Origin: Siphonobacter sp. SORGH_AS_0500
GTDB lineage: Bacteria > Bacteroidota > Bacteroidia > Cytophagales > Spirosomataceae
Direction: 5' to 3'
Assembly: GCF_002838835.1 (NCBI RefSeq)
Contig: NZ_NHPP01000016.1
Coordinates: forward strand, 54,507-118,506
Length of the DNA stretch: 64,000 nt
Position 1 is the stretch's first letter. Every line of letters starts with the position of its first letter. The notes below the pieces were generated by a model. The model did not search any database, had not been told where the DNA came from, and worked only from the letters and a program-made list of their open reading frames with translations. Of this stretch, positions 24,706 through 34,056 are shown piece after piece. A program made the translations under genes and the position numbers.

Positions 24706-25919
24706 ATGGCATATCCAGAACAGGCCGGAGATGATCCTTTAAAGCAAGCTCAGAAGGAGGCCGCTTTAGCCAAAGCAAAAGCCGAACAGATTGAAGCGGA
24801 AAAGCAAATGGCCGAAGGCGAACGAGCCATTCGGCAGGCCCGGCGAGACTTGGCACTGGAAGAAACAGTAGCTGCTCAAGTGGGTAAACTGAAATCCCTC
24901 ACTAGCCTGACGGAAACTCCGGCAACGCCCGTTACCCTTCCTAGTGGGGGCTTGACCGTCGGTGAAGGGGTCGTTTTCCCGCAAATACTGGATTCCGTTA
25001 ATCAGCAACTGCGAAGCCTGATTCAGCAATGGCTCGGCGATCAGGTAAATCTTCAGTCGTCACAGCTCATTATTTATCAGGAGCAGGATGCCTGGGCTGT
25101 TCATCACTATCGCCTGTTGCTGGATCAGATCCAATCACTTCATAAAGCATCTGAACAAGTTTTTCAGCGTACCCAACAAATCATCCGACGGGCGAATGCC
25201 TGGCTGGAAAACCAACCCTTAGCTGAGTCGCAAAACGTAGGAATTGGGTTGATTGCTGTACCCGCTCTGGCCAGCGGAATTGTCAAATCGGCCGCCGATC
25301 TGGTGCAGTTGTTTAAAAAGGAGGTAGACATTCGCAGTCAGTCTTCCTTACTAACGGAAGAGGACGCGGTGGCATTACTGCAAAAAGAAGCCTTAAGGGC
25401 CGGATTAAAGCTGGAAATTTATTATCCGAAGTTATATCCCGTCTATAAAACCGGAGTGACTTCACCTTTTGTAGAACAGTGGCATTCGTTAGCTCAATCG
25501 CTTCAATTGGCGGCAGAAGCAGCGGAGGCTGTGCCGGGGTTGCTGGAACGTCTGCACACCTGGCTGATACGGATGAAAAAAAGTTTCGCCTGCAACAACT
25601 TATCCAAGAATGGAACGACTTGCAGGCCGCTTTGACGGTAATCCAGACCACTCATGTTCAACTGAAGCAGGAGGGAACCAGGGAAAACGCCTTTATGATC
25701 CAACCGCTGGAACAGTTGTCCCAGTTACTAATGAACCATTCGGCTTATCACCTTCGTTTGCAGGTGAGTTCGAAGGGAGCGTATCAGATTACCAAGCGAC
25801 TCTGGTGGAATGCAGAGATTGAATATCATGCCTCGGTGGAATTGAATTATATGCTGTTTCAGTCGGATGGGCAATTAATCCGAGCGGATAAATTAAGCAG
25901 CCGGGCTTCATTTACCTGA
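24706..25919 (+). CDS. Coiled-coil protein, function unknown, interrupted by a one-base frameshift
   Basis: The first frame (24706-25635) encodes an N-terminal Ala/Lys/Glu-rich coiled coil (about residues 10-65), a Thr/Pro linker, a second long helical part and a hydrophobic VGIGLIAVPALASGIV near residue 177. A second frame, open to 25919, continues with FRLQQLIQEWNDL and an ordered C terminus ending SSRASFT. The junction is at a run of seven A (25576-25582): one more A joins the frames into a 404-residue protein. Either the base was lost in sequencing, or slippage at A7 makes two products, or the gene is broken. It heads a module with a chymotrypsin-like protease. I recognise no family. Confidence 0.65.
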
Positions 25920-26065
25920 GTTTGATTAGACTATGTTTGATGTAGTTTGATAACGTTTGCCAAGCAAAGTCCAATCAAACGTCAAACCTTTAATCAAACT
26001 CTCGAACTTTTCTATCAAACGCATTACTCAAACTTCCTCAAACCATTAAGTAAGTACCTCAAACC
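25920..26065. repeat. Cluster of GTTTGAT / ATCAAAC words
   Basis: Three AGTTTGAT-like words at about 25919-25960 are followed by many CAAAC words to 26065, so the left and right halves can fold on each other. The reading frame of the following protease is open through it, but its composition looks non-coding, which favours the protease start at 26082. Confidence 0.55.
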
Positions 26066-26081
26066 ATTTCAACCCAGAGTA

Positions 26082-27047
26082 ATGGATTATCAGAAAGCAG
26101 TTGAAGCGAAAAATCTTTTATCGGGTCAATTACTGGCCTCTCAACATAAAATTATCAGAGCTTTTGGGCTGGAGTCCGTTTTAGAAACGAGTCATAACCT
26201 GATGCAACCACCGGCCATTGCAGGGATCGGTATTGGGCGGGACGGACTGGATGATTACCACATGCGGATTCTGTTACAAAAGCCTTTATCCGCAGAAGAA
26301 GTAAAAGCTCTCATGCAGGTGCTAGAGGTAGAAGAGACTGATTTGCGACTCGTAGCTACTGACCGCATCAGGGCTTTAAACGGCCCTATTCAAACCCGTC
26401 AGCGGCCTTTGCCTTACGGTATTTCTATCGGCCACAATCAGGTTTCGGCGGGTACGCTGGGAGGGGTGGTTTATGACGAAGGCAAACCGTTCTGGCTGAG
26501 TAATAACCACGTCTTTGCCAATGGAAATGAAGCCACGCCGGGAGATGCAATCTGGCAACCCGGCAGTCGGGATGGCGGGACAGCGAAAGATCAGGTAGCT
26601 AAACTGGCCCGATTTGTACCTATTGACTTTTCGGGGTCTAATGAAGTAGACGCAGCTTTGGCAGAACCTTTGGATAATTCATTGATTTCCACTACCTTTC
26701 CTCCATCGAATCCGGCTTTGCCTGCCATTACGGGCATTACCGTCCCTACGTATGGGATGGAAGTCGTGAAATACGGTCGAACAACGGGTTTTACGAAAGG
26801 AAAAATTGTTTCGTTAACCACGGATTTACCCGTAAGTTTCGGGCACAAACAGGCTTATTTCATTGACCAACTGGAGATTGAAAGTGAAAACGGTAGTTCG
26901 TTCTCACAACCAGGCGATTCCGGTTCACTTATTTTACAGGCTGGAACGGGATTAGTGGTTGGTTTGTTATTCGCCGGAGACGGGAATCTGACTTTCGCCA
27001 ATCCGATTGCCCAAGTCCTGAAAGCTTTGAACGTTACATTCGGATAA
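26082..27047 (+). CDS. Chymotrypsin-like (S1-fold) serine protease
   Basis: A 321-residue protein starting MDYQKAVEAKNLL; an ATG at 25947 would add 45 residues encoded by a repeat. The N-terminal domain (about residues 30-105) reads IAGIGIGRDGLDDYHMRILL and resembles the regulatory prodomain-like segment that precedes this bacterial protease type. The catalytic triad is visible: His143 in SNNHVFANGN, Asp190 in NEVDAALAEP and Ser280 in QPGDSGSLIL. No signal peptide is present, so it is probably cytoplasmic, unlike most trypsin-like enzymes. It lies 4 nt upstream of the small gene at 27052 and downstream of the coiled-coil gene. Confidence 0.85.
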   Translation: MDYQKAVEAKNLLSGQLLASQHKIIRAFGLESVLETSHNLMQPPAIAGIGIGRDGLDDYHMRILLQKPLSAEEVKALMQVLEVEETDLRLVATDRIRALNGPIQTRQRPLPYGISIGHNQVSAGTLGGVVYDEGKPFWLSNNHVFANGNEATPGDAIWQPGSRDGGTAKDQVAKLARFVPIDFSGSNEVDAALAEPLDNSLISTTFPPSNPALPAITGITVPTYGMEVVKYGRTTGFTKGKIVSLTTDLPVSFGHKQAYFIDQLEIESENGSSFSQPGDSGSLILQAGTGLVVGLLFAGDGNLTFANPIAQVLKALNVTFG

Positions 27048-27051
27048 TGCT

Positions 27052-27279
27052 ATGAAAATGAGTACGGTAGGTGAAATAAAAAAAGAACTTTCCCGGCAAC
27101 TCTGTGACAAACAGGAGTTTCTGGGGGTTTCGATTCGGCGGGAGAACGAAAAAGAATACATTCTCATCCGAGTCAGAAGTTTCGGTGCGGAATGGGAAAA
27201 ACGAATTCCTTCCGAAATCGATGGCGTACGAATTAAGCTGGAAAAAGGAAATCCGGCTCAGGCTTATGCCTTGAAATAG
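27052..27279 (+). CDS. Small protein resembling the N-terminal domain of the adjacent protease
   Basis: A 75-residue protein whose start is 4 nt after the protease stop, so the two are co-translated. The sequence FLGVSIRRENEKEYILIRVR followed by RIPSEIDGVRIKLEKGN follows the pattern GvGvGxK...VyVxxK...IPxxhdGVxVxxxxxG that precedes the catalytic domain in many bacterial chymotrypsin-like proteases. It could be a stand-alone prodomain acting on the protease in trans, as inhibitor or folding partner. This is inference from pattern similarity only. Confidence 0.65.
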   Translation: MKMSTVGEIKKELSRQLCDKQEFLGVSIRRENEKEYILIRVRSFGAEWEKRIPSEIDGVRIKLEKGNPAQAYALK

Positions 27280-27313
27280 CGTTGTTAGGTCATCGTTGCT
27301 TGTTGTTAGGCAA

Positions 27314-27346
27314 TAAAAAAACGACAACTTTTTTGCTGCCGTTTTT
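27314..27346. terminator. Bidirectional terminator between the protease module and the efflux operon
   Basis: Stem AACGACAAC/GCTGCCGTT (with wobble pairs) and T runs on both strands, between the convergent small gene and the tolC-like gene. Confidence 0.8.
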
Positions 27347-27372
27347 GCTAATAAAGTATTCTTCTGCGAAGG

Positions 27373-28689
27373 TTACCGCGTTCCGGTTAATGTATTAATT
27401 TCTGCAACGGCCAGTCGATACGCCAGTTGAGCCGAGTATAAATCCTGTTCTGCTTTCGCCAGATTTACTTTTGATTCCAGTAAATCTTTCTCCAGTTTTA
27501 ATCCCGCCTCCCGGGCGTTTGTTTTCATCCGTACTTCTTCCCGGCGTAACGTAACCGCTTGATTGGCTACTGTGATTAACCGCTGCGATTGCGTGATTTT
27601 CCGATACGCTTTACCAATTTTTGCGGCTACATCCTCTTGTGTATACGCCAGGTATTCTTCGGCCTGTTTTTTCTGAGAAAGTCGCTGATTCTCCTGCGAT
27701 TTGCGTTTGCCAAAATCATAAATATCCCAACTGAGGTTCAGGCCCAGAAAGTAATTATTATTGGGTAAATCAGAAACCACATTCTGATACGTATATCCGC
27801 CTACTACGCCAATGTTGGGTAACTTATCCTTCTTGGCGGCTTCCAGCCCATAGTTCACTTTCTCAATCGTCTGATTCGCCAGTTTTACGTCCGGGTTGGC
27901 ATTTTTCGCTTCCTGCTGATACGCTTCGAGCGTTTGGATGGAAACAGGTTCCACGTGTACATCCGCCAGCTTAAAGGAGGTGGTGTCCTGCACACCCAGT
28001 ACATTTCTTAAATCGGCTGCGTAATCTTCCATCTGGTTCATAATCTGCACGACTTTTTGTTGCTGGTTCGCTAACTCGGCCTGCAAACCTACCTTGTAGA
28101 CTTCATCCGTTTTGCCCGCCAGTAACGCACTTTCAACATCGTATAACTTAGCCTGCGTTAACTGCACATTCGCGTTGGCTTCGTCGAGTTGTTTCTGGGC
28201 AATAAGCATTCCGTAATAGAGCTTTTCAACCCCTTGTAATACTTCCAGCTCGGCCTTGCTTACCTGCGTTTCTGCGATGCGGACATCGGCTTCGGCGGCT
28301 TTAACGCCTACTTTGATTTTGCCCAATTGGCTAATGGGCTGATAGGCCGCTACCGATCCCAGTAAGAGGTTATGTTTGCCTTTGAACAGCGGAATATTCT
28401 GCTGGGGAAGATACGTGCCGCCCACCTGCCCGAAGGCTCCCATCGGAAGTTCCAGGTCTTTTTTGATTCCGTTGAAAAGGTAAGTCCCCGAAGCCAGAAA
28501 CATGGGTTTGTTCTTGGTTTTGGCTTCCAGCACTTTTAACTCGTTTTCTTTAACTTTCTCTCTTTGAATGCCTACCAGACGGTTGCTTTGCAGGGCCATC
28601 CGTTTGGCCTGATCCAGGGTAAGGGCCTCCTGAGCCTGAGCGTAAAAACTACTCATCAGCAGAAGACTATAAAAAAGAACCTTTTTCAT
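27373..28689 (-). CDS. TolC family outer-membrane efflux protein
   Basis: Outer-membrane channel of a tripartite pump, 438 residues with the signal peptide MKKVLFYSLLLMSSFYAQAQ. The mature chain shows two long alpha-helical hairpins rich in Ala, Gln and Lys, including LEVLQGVEKLYYGMLIAQKQ, and two beta-strand regions such as FLGLNLSWDIYDFGKRKSQ, the repeated TolC pattern. It is the last gene of an operon with an RND permease and an adaptor; the gap to the permease is 74 bp. Confidence 0.92.
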   Translation of the reverse strand: MKKVLFYSLLLMSSFYAQAQEALTLDQAKRMALQSNRLVGIQREKVKENELKVLEAKTKNKPMFLASGTYLFNGIKKDLELPMGAFGQVGGTYLPQQNIPLFKGKHNLLLGSVAAYQPISQLGKIKVGVKAAEADVRIAETQVSKAELEVLQGVEKLYYGMLIAQKQLDEANANVQLTQAKLYDVESALLAGKTDEVYKVGLQAELANQQQKVVQIMNQMEDYAADLRNVLGVQDTTSFKLADVHVEPVSIQTLEAYQQEAKNANPDVKLANQTIEKVNYGLEAAKKDKLPNIGVVGGYTYQNVVSDLPNNNYFLGLNLSWDIYDFGKRKSQENQRLSQKKQAEEYLAYTQEDVAAKIGKAYRKITQSQRLITVANQAVTLRREEVRMKTNAREAGLKLEKDLLESKVNLAKAEQDLYSAQLAYRLAVAEINTLTGTR

Positions 28690-28763
28690 GACGTTCAGGT
28701 CTTGTTTTCTTTGAAAAACCTGCCGAATGCCTTTTTGCTTCGGCAGGCTGTTGGGTTGAAATA

Positions 28764-31700
28764 TTAGGCGTGATTTCCTTCTAGAATGTACTTTTTATCC
28801 TTCGGTTTAATCATCTTGACGTAGAGAACGGGCACGGTTAATAAGGCCATAATCATGGACCAGACTACCCCCACGGCAATCACACTGGCTAGTGGACTCC
28901 ACATCGGTGACCCCGAAAGAATCATGGGCAATACCCCAATGGCTGCGGCCATTGCCGTCAGGAAAATGGGGCGTAACCGTCGTTTCCCGGATTCGGCGGC
29001 GGCGGTAGGAATGTCCATGCCGTGCTTGAGTAATTCGTTGGTATGATCGACGAGGATAATCGCGTTCCGAACCACAATTCCCGAAAGGCTAATGAGCCCA
29101 ACGAAAGCCGTAAAACCGAAGTTATTGTGCGTGAGGAATAGACCCAGAACCGCTCCGAACAGACTCAGCGGAATAGTTAACATCACCAGCAGAGCTTCCT
29201 TGATATTGCGGAATTGGAATAGCAGAATCAGAAAAATCAGCACAATACTAATGGCCATGACTACCACCATCTGACTAAAGGTTTCTTTCTGGCCTTCAAA
29301 TTCACCGCCGTACTCGATGCGATACCCGGCGGGTAACTTCAGGTTATCAATTTTCGGACGAACGGATTTCAGCAGCTCCGAAGGCAAAAGGTTATTCGCC
29401 GTTTCACTCTGAACCGTTAGTGTTCGAACCCCATTGCGGTGCATGATGCGGCCCGTTTGCCAGGCGGGTTGTAAGTCTGCAATCTGACGCAGTGGAACGC
29501 TGGCTCCCGTTACCGGCGAGGGCAGATACGTATTCTGTAAATCATCGAAGTTGCGACGATTGGCTTCATCCAGCCGAACTACTAAATCAACGGGGGTATT
29601 TCCCTCGTACATCGTCGTTACCGGAGCTCCGTTAAAGCCCGCGTAAACCGTTTGAGCAATACTGGATGTCGTAAATCCGAGTCGGCTGGCTTCGCCTTTC
29701 AGGTTAATGTTTACGCCGTAATAATCCTCCATGAAATCGGTGCGAATCATGGCACTGCCGGGCGTGCTGCGAATGATACTATCTACCTGCAAACCGATGG
29801 ATTTCAGCGTATTTAGATCATCGCCTACAATCCGAACCTCGATGGGAGCTTTCGTAACCGTTCCCTGCTGCATGAGTTTTACCTGAGGGCGGCCTTCAGG
29901 AACCAGAGCGTCTACCTGTTTGGAAAGATCCGCTGCCAGACTTTGCGTGGTTGGGATATCCTTGGTATTAATCAGAATCTGAGCGTAGTTGGTAACAGGA
30001 ACCTCGGGTGAGAAGTTATAGTAAAACCGGGGAGCACTCGTGCCCGTAAAGGTCGCGTAACTCGTCACCCGATCCTCTTTTTTGATTACACTTTCAATCT
30101 TCTCAATCGCCGATTTGGTCTTATCCAATTGGGTTCCCGTGGGCATCCAGAGTTCTACTACAAACTGGTTACGTTCAGCAGCGGGGAAGAATTTCTGACG
30201 AATCTGCGTGAATAATAGCCCCGCCAGAGCAACCGTTACCAAACTTCCCACAATGGTAATACCCGAGTGACGCATGCACCAGTCGATCGCCTGATTATAA
30301 CCATTTTGCATCCGGTCGAGTAAGGAAGTACGTTTTTTCTTATTCGCCTCCGAAGGATCGTGCAAGCCTTTTTTAATGAAGGTATAACACAACAGCGGTG
30401 TTAAAATCATGGCGACAATAAACGAGGCCGCCAGGGCAATAGCTACGGTAATGGGCAGAGCAAAAATGAATTCACCCACCGAACCCGACAGAATAACCAT
30501 GGGCATAAAGGACGCAATAATGGTAATTGTGGCCGCCAATACGGGGATGACCAGATCACTCGCACTTCGCCAGGCTGCCGTCCAGCGATCTACGCCTTCG
30601 TCTAGCAGTTCTACGTAGTTGTCCGCAATAACAATGGCATCATCCACCACCATTCCTAATACCACAATCAAAGCCGCCAGTGATACCTGATGTAGTTCGA
30701 TTCCGAAGGCATGTAATAAGGCAAACGTGACGGCTACCGTCATGGGGATGGCCATGGCGGCCACCGTGGCAATGCGGAAGGGTAACAGCAAAATCACCAC
30801 AATTACGACGGAAACAATCGCCAGGAAAAACTCCCGAATGAAGTGTCCCACGTTTTCATCGACCAGATGCGGCTGGTTAACGATAGTCGTGATTTTTACT
30901 TCGGATGGTAATAACTTCTGGACGGCTTCCAACTGAGCTTGCACTTCATCGCCGAACTTCACAATGTTATTTCCCTCGTGCATTTCAACGGCCAGCATCA
31001 GGGCTTTATGGCCATTCACGGTCGTGGTGCTGGTGGGGTCCTGATATTGGCGGGTAATGGTCGCGACGTCACCCAGACGAATCACTTCACCCGTTTTGGA
31101 GGTACCGATGATCTGGCTGGCAATCTGACTTTCCGTATTATAAATACCGTTGGCGTAAAGGGGTACTTCGGCGGTGCCTGTTTTTACATTACCCGTAGGG
31201 CCAATGGCATTCTGTGATTTCAGAACGTTCATGACCTGCGTAAAGGGAATGCCGTATTGAGCCAGTTTTTCCGAATTACTGGTGATGAGAATCTGCTCTT
31301 TCTGCTCGCCAATGCGTTTAATTTTAGAAACGGCTGGAAGCGTTCGGATCTGATCTTCCACTTTTTGCGTGTAGCTTTTCAGTTCATTGTAAGAAGCTTT
31401 ATCCGATTCAATTCCAATGACCAAGGCTTCTGTATCTCCAAAATCAGAGTTAACAATCGGGCCGCGTACACCTTCGGGTAGGGATAGACTTTTGGCAATC
31501 AGTAACTCGTGGCGAAGTTTACTCCAGAAAATATCGGGGTCTTTGACCTTATCTTCCAGTTCGACGTTAATGACAACGGCTCCGTCACGGGTCGTGGAAA
31601 AGGTTTTTGACTTTTTAACTTCCTCAAATTGAAAAAGATACTGTTCTAGTTTTTTAGTGACCTGATCTTCCACCTGAGCTGAGTTAGCTCCGGGATAATA

Positions 31701-31847
31701 GGCCAGCACCAGACCCGTACGAATGGTAATTTTAGGGTCTTCCCGCCGGGGCATGGTCAGGAGGGAATGCACGCCGACGGCAAAGACCATCAGTAGCACC
31801 GTCAGGGTGACCTGCGAATATTTTAGCGATGATTTAACAAAATTCAT
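28764..31847 (-). CDS. RND efflux transporter permease subunit
   Basis: Inner-membrane AcrB/HAE-type proton-drug antiporter, 1027 residues. There are twelve predicted helices, with large periplasmic loops after helix 1 and helix 7. The helix-4 proton-relay motif is present as VVLGMVVDDAIVIADNYVE, and the second half has LISLSGIVVRNAIILVDHTN. The N terminus FVKSSLKYSQVTLTVLLMVF shows the usual first helix. The protein groups by eye with short HAE1-like pumps that export multiple drugs or lipids rather than with CusA metal pumps. The substrate is not predictable. Confidence 0.95.
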   Translation of the reverse strand: MNFVKSSLKYSQVTLTVLLMVFAVGVHSLLTMPRREDPKITIRTGLVLAYYPGANSAQVEDQVTKKLEQYLFQFEEVKKSKTFSTTRDGAVVINVELEDKVKDPDIFWSKLRHELLIAKSLSLPEGVRGPIVNSDFGDTEALVIGIESDKASYNELKSYTQKVEDQIRTLPAVSKIKRIGEQKEQILITSNSEKLAQYGIPFTQVMNVLKSQNAIGPTGNVKTGTAEVPLYANGIYNTESQIASQIIGTSKTGEVIRLGDVATITRQYQDPTSTTTVNGHKALMLAVEMHEGNNIVKFGDEVQAQLEAVQKLLPSEVKITTIVNQPHLVDENVGHFIREFFLAIVSVVIVVILLLPFRIATVAAMAIPMTVAVTFALLHAFGIELHQVSLAALIVVLGMVVDDAIVIADNYVELLDEGVDRWTAAWRSASDLVIPVLAATITIIASFMPMVILSGSVGEFIFALPITVAIALAASFIVAMILTPLLCYTFIKKGLHDPSEANKKKRTSLLDRMQNGYNQAIDWCMRHSGITIVGSLVTVALAGLLFTQIRQKFFPAAERNQFVVELWMPTGTQLDKTKSAIEKIESVIKKEDRVTSYATFTGTSAPRFYYNFSPEVPVTNYAQILINTKDIPTTQSLAADLSKQVDALVPEGRPQVKLMQQGTVTKAPIEVRIVGDDLNTLKSIGLQVDSIIRSTPGSAMIRTDFMEDYYGVNINLKGEASRLGFTTSSIAQTVYAGFNGAPVTTMYEGNTPVDLVVRLDEANRRNFDDLQNTYLPSPVTGASVPLRQIADLQPAWQTGRIMHRNGVRTLTVQSETANNLLPSELLKSVRPKIDNLKLPAGYRIEYGGEFEGQKETFSQMVVVMAISIVLIFLILLFQFRNIKEALLVMLTIPLSLFGAVLGLFLTHNNFGFTAFVGLISLSGIVVRNAIILVDHTNELLKHGMDIPTAAAESGKRRLRPIFLTAMAAAIGVLPMILSGSPMWSPLASVIAVGVVWSMIMALLTVPVLYVKMIKPKDKKYILEGNHA

Positions 31848-31962
31848 GACTATAGGAGACCGATTGAAAAGATCAGATCAATCGTATTAAATCGGTCTTT
31901 TAAGAAGATGAAACAAAACAACGATTGTGATTATACACCCTAAGATTAAGGATTCGTAAAAC

Positions 31963-32985
31963 TTACGGATGAACCATCATGGATTTCTGCTGGCCGCCCG
32001 TAATAACCAGTTCACCTTTTTGTAAACCAGAGGTAATCTCAATCGTTGAATCCTGTAAACGACCGATGGAAACCCGACGTTTAAATGCTTGTTTTTTCTG
32101 CGGATCGGCTACGTAGATGTACGAGGAATTATCAGTATCCCGAAGTACGGCTTCAGTAGGTAAGCTTAGAAATTCCGACTTTTTAGCGGAAGGTAATTTT
32201 ATCTCAGCAATCATTCCCGGACGAATTAATAACTTCGGATTACTAACCTCAATTTTAGCCGAAAAAGATCGCGTGGTAGCATCTGCCGCCGAACCTACTT
32301 CAATGACTTTTCCGGTGAATGTACTATCCAAAGCAGAAATATAAACCTGAGCTTTCTGCCCGATTTTTACATTCCGAAGTTCAGATTCCGGAACGGCCGC
32401 GTTTACCTTTACTTTCTGAATATCCGAAACGATAAACAGGGGCATTCCTGATCCGACAATTTCACCGATTTCGGTGTTCTTTTTCAGTAATACGCCGGAG
32501 AAGGGAGTGTATAGTTTTGTATCAGACAAATTCTTTTTTTGTAAGCCCGCCTGAGCTTCCGCCTGCTTGAGGCCATTGCTGATTTTAGAGAAATCGGCAT
32601 CGCTCAAACTATTGCGATCATGCATGAGCTTGAGTCGATTATATTCATCCTGAGTCTGGCTGACGCTGGCATTAGCCGCATCAACGCCAAGCTTATAGCT
32701 TGTGGGGTCAAGGCTGGCTAATACCTTTCCGGCAGACACCATTTGGCCTTCCGCCGCCGCGATGTAATTGACTTTCCCCGCCACAAGAAAGCCAAGTTTC
32801 ACGGTTCGGTTTCCTTCTACATTACCACTGATCGATAGCTGGCTTTCGCTGGAAGAAAGGGAGGCTGCCTGTGTAATAACGGGTACGGCAGATTCGGTAG
32901 TAACCACGTTTTCGGTGGACGGCTTGGACTGGCAACTCGCTAATACCAATCCCATGAGCAGGGCAGGATAATATTTCGTTTTCAT
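31963..32985 (-). CDS. RND efflux periplasmic adaptor subunit (membrane fusion lipoprotein)
   Basis: A 340-residue lipoprotein starting MKTKYYPALLMGLVLASCQS, with lipobox LASC; an ATG at 33003 would overlap the preceding gene. Domains in order are a first biotinyl-lipoyl strand set (GFLVAGKVNYIAAAEGQMV), a helical hairpin of about residues 100-155, the second lipoyl half (LYTPFSGVLLKKNTEIGEIV), a beta barrel and a membrane-proximal C-terminal domain (GLQKGELVITGGQ). It links the permease to the TolC protein. The gap to the permease gene is 115 bp. Confidence 0.93.
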   Translation of the reverse strand: MKTKYYPALLMGLVLASCQSKPSTENVVTTESAVPVITQAASLSSSESQLSISGNVEGNRTVKLGFLVAGKVNYIAAAEGQMVSAGKVLASLDPTSYKLGVDAANASVSQTQDEYNRLKLMHDRNSLSDADFSKISNGLKQAEAQAGLQKKNLSDTKLYTPFSGVLLKKNTEIGEIVGSGMPLFIVSDIQKVKVNAAVPESELRNVKIGQKAQVYISALDSTFTGKVIEVGSAADATTRSFSAKIEVSNPKLLIRPGMIAEIKLPSAKKSEFLSLPTEAVLRDTDNSSYIYVADPQKKQAFKRRVSIGRLQDSTIEITSGLQKGELVITGGQQKSMMVHP

Positions 32986-32992
32986 AATTTGA

Positions 32993-33418
32993 TTAACTGG
33001 CAATTTCCAGAAGGTTAATTTGACGGGTAGTTACTCCTAAAAAAATCAATTGTTGATGAATACAATCACTCCATTCTTCCTGATCGGATAAAAAGAAATA
33101 TAGTTGCTCTTTATCGTAATTATTCAGAAAGGATTCAATCATTTCTAAGGCAACCACCGGGTCGTAAAGGCTGGAGTCAATAGAAATGTAATAGGTTTTT
33201 AACTGCGTAATAAAGTCTTTTTCTAAATCCTTTAATGTTGGGTTAGAAAAATGGGAAGAAAGATCACTGGATAAGTAAAATACGCGGATGATATATCCTT
33301 GTTTAATCAAAGGAATGATCCGCTCAATGGCCTGATCGATTGAAGCTTCGCCGGTAATAAATACCAGCGAAGGCTTCGGTTGATCAGACGTATTCATTAA
33401 TTGAGATAACTTATTCAT
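32993..33418 (-). CDS. Small protein resembling the NAD-binding half of ferredoxin-NADP reductases
   Basis: A 141-residue soluble protein, first gene of the efflux operon, with its stop 7 nt before the adaptor start. Two stretches echo the C-terminal NAD(P) domain of FNR-like reductases: SLVFITGEASIDQAIERIIP with a following IIRVFYLSSDL (nucleotide-binding strand, helix and FYxxR-like position) and YFFLSDQEEWSDCIHQQLIF with LGVTTRQINLLE (the terminal CGPxxMxxA...LGVxxxxI pattern). The FAD domain is absent and the glycines are degenerate, so nucleotide binding is doubtful. I infer a regulatory or redox-sensing accessory role. I considered the start at 33445 less likely. Confidence 0.6.
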   Translation of the reverse strand: MNKLSQLMNTSDQPKPSLVFITGEASIDQAIERIIPLIKQGYIIRVFYLSSDLSSHFSNPTLKDLEKDFITQLKTYYISIDSSLYDPVVALEMIESFLNNYDKEQLYFFLSDQEEWSDCIHQQLIFLGVTTRQINLLEIAS

Positions 33419-33542
33419 GGCTTTTACTCTGGATTGGTGAGGCAAAGGTCCTAAAAGTTAAGGCCAGAGTCTTTGACAAAAGTCAAAAAGCAATTTTTGG
33501 GAAGTTAGAGATACCAGCTTTTCACTGGAAGATAATTATTTT

Positions 33543-33890
33543 GTAGAGACGCGATTGATCGCGTCTGGGTAAGAGGCGGTTTTAAAACTAGTCCGTTCTT
33601 TAGCGTGGTGAATCATCCGCCCTGATTGGTGAGGACACTCCGCCTTAGTTGGTATTCTCACCAACCCCTAGGTTTATTAATGGCTGGTGAGGACACCAGC
33701 CAGGGGAGAGAGGTATTTCCGCCGTGGTTGGTGTCCTCACCAACCCCTGGGCTTATTAATGGCTGGTGAAGACACCAGCCACGGGAGGGAAATATATACT
33801 GATGCCTTCCGCCGTGGTTGGTGTTCTCACCAACCCCTGGGCTTATTAATGGCTGGTGAGGACACCAGCCACGGGAGGGAAATTCGAAAA
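33543..33890. repeat. A element followed by a tandem array of double-hairpin B elements
   Basis: An A dyad (33547-33566, then GGGTAAGAGGCGGTTTT) is followed by a partial B element and three fuller tandem B copies at about 33650-33718, 33719-33806 and 33808-33890. Each copy holds hairpin 1 (GTTGGTG-loop-CACCAAC), the spacer CCCCTGGGCTTATTAAT and hairpin 2 (GGCTGGTG-loop-CACCAGCC). Both strands are accidentally open as small ORFs here; these are not genes. The gap 33419-34056 has no other content except a D element. Confidence 0.85.
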
Positions 33891-33902
33891 AGTCAAAATA
33901 CA

Positions 33903-34000
33903 TGCTGATACCCGCTTTTCTGCTGGCATCAACCCTCCGGAAGGTTTTAGGAAAGGGTGGAGTATAGAAATGCTGCCAGCGGAAAAAACTGGCAGCGAAT
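33903..34000. repeat. D-family hairpins (GCTGCCAGC type)
   Basis: An imperfect hairpin, GCTGATACCCGCTTTTCTGCTGGCATCA, is followed at 33971-33999 by GCTGCCAGCGG-AAAAAA-CTGGCAGC. It lies 58 bp beyond the Crp/Fnr gene end, so it may double as a terminator for it. Confidence 0.55.
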
Positions 34001-34056
34001 AATAGATCCCCATTCGCGGGTTAGTAGAAAAGCAACTTTGAGAAAGCTGGAGATAC

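Noticed and set aside
33608..33890. Tandem repeats with palindromes, at first sight CRISPR-like
   Set aside because: The whole 80-90 bp unit repeats, with no unique spacers, and no cas genes are near. The same unit occurs singly in other gaps, so it is an interspersed element.
33658..33908. Open frames of 73-81 codons on both strands
   Set aside because: They lie entirely in the B-element array and encode repeated fragments of the repeat; there is no coding character.
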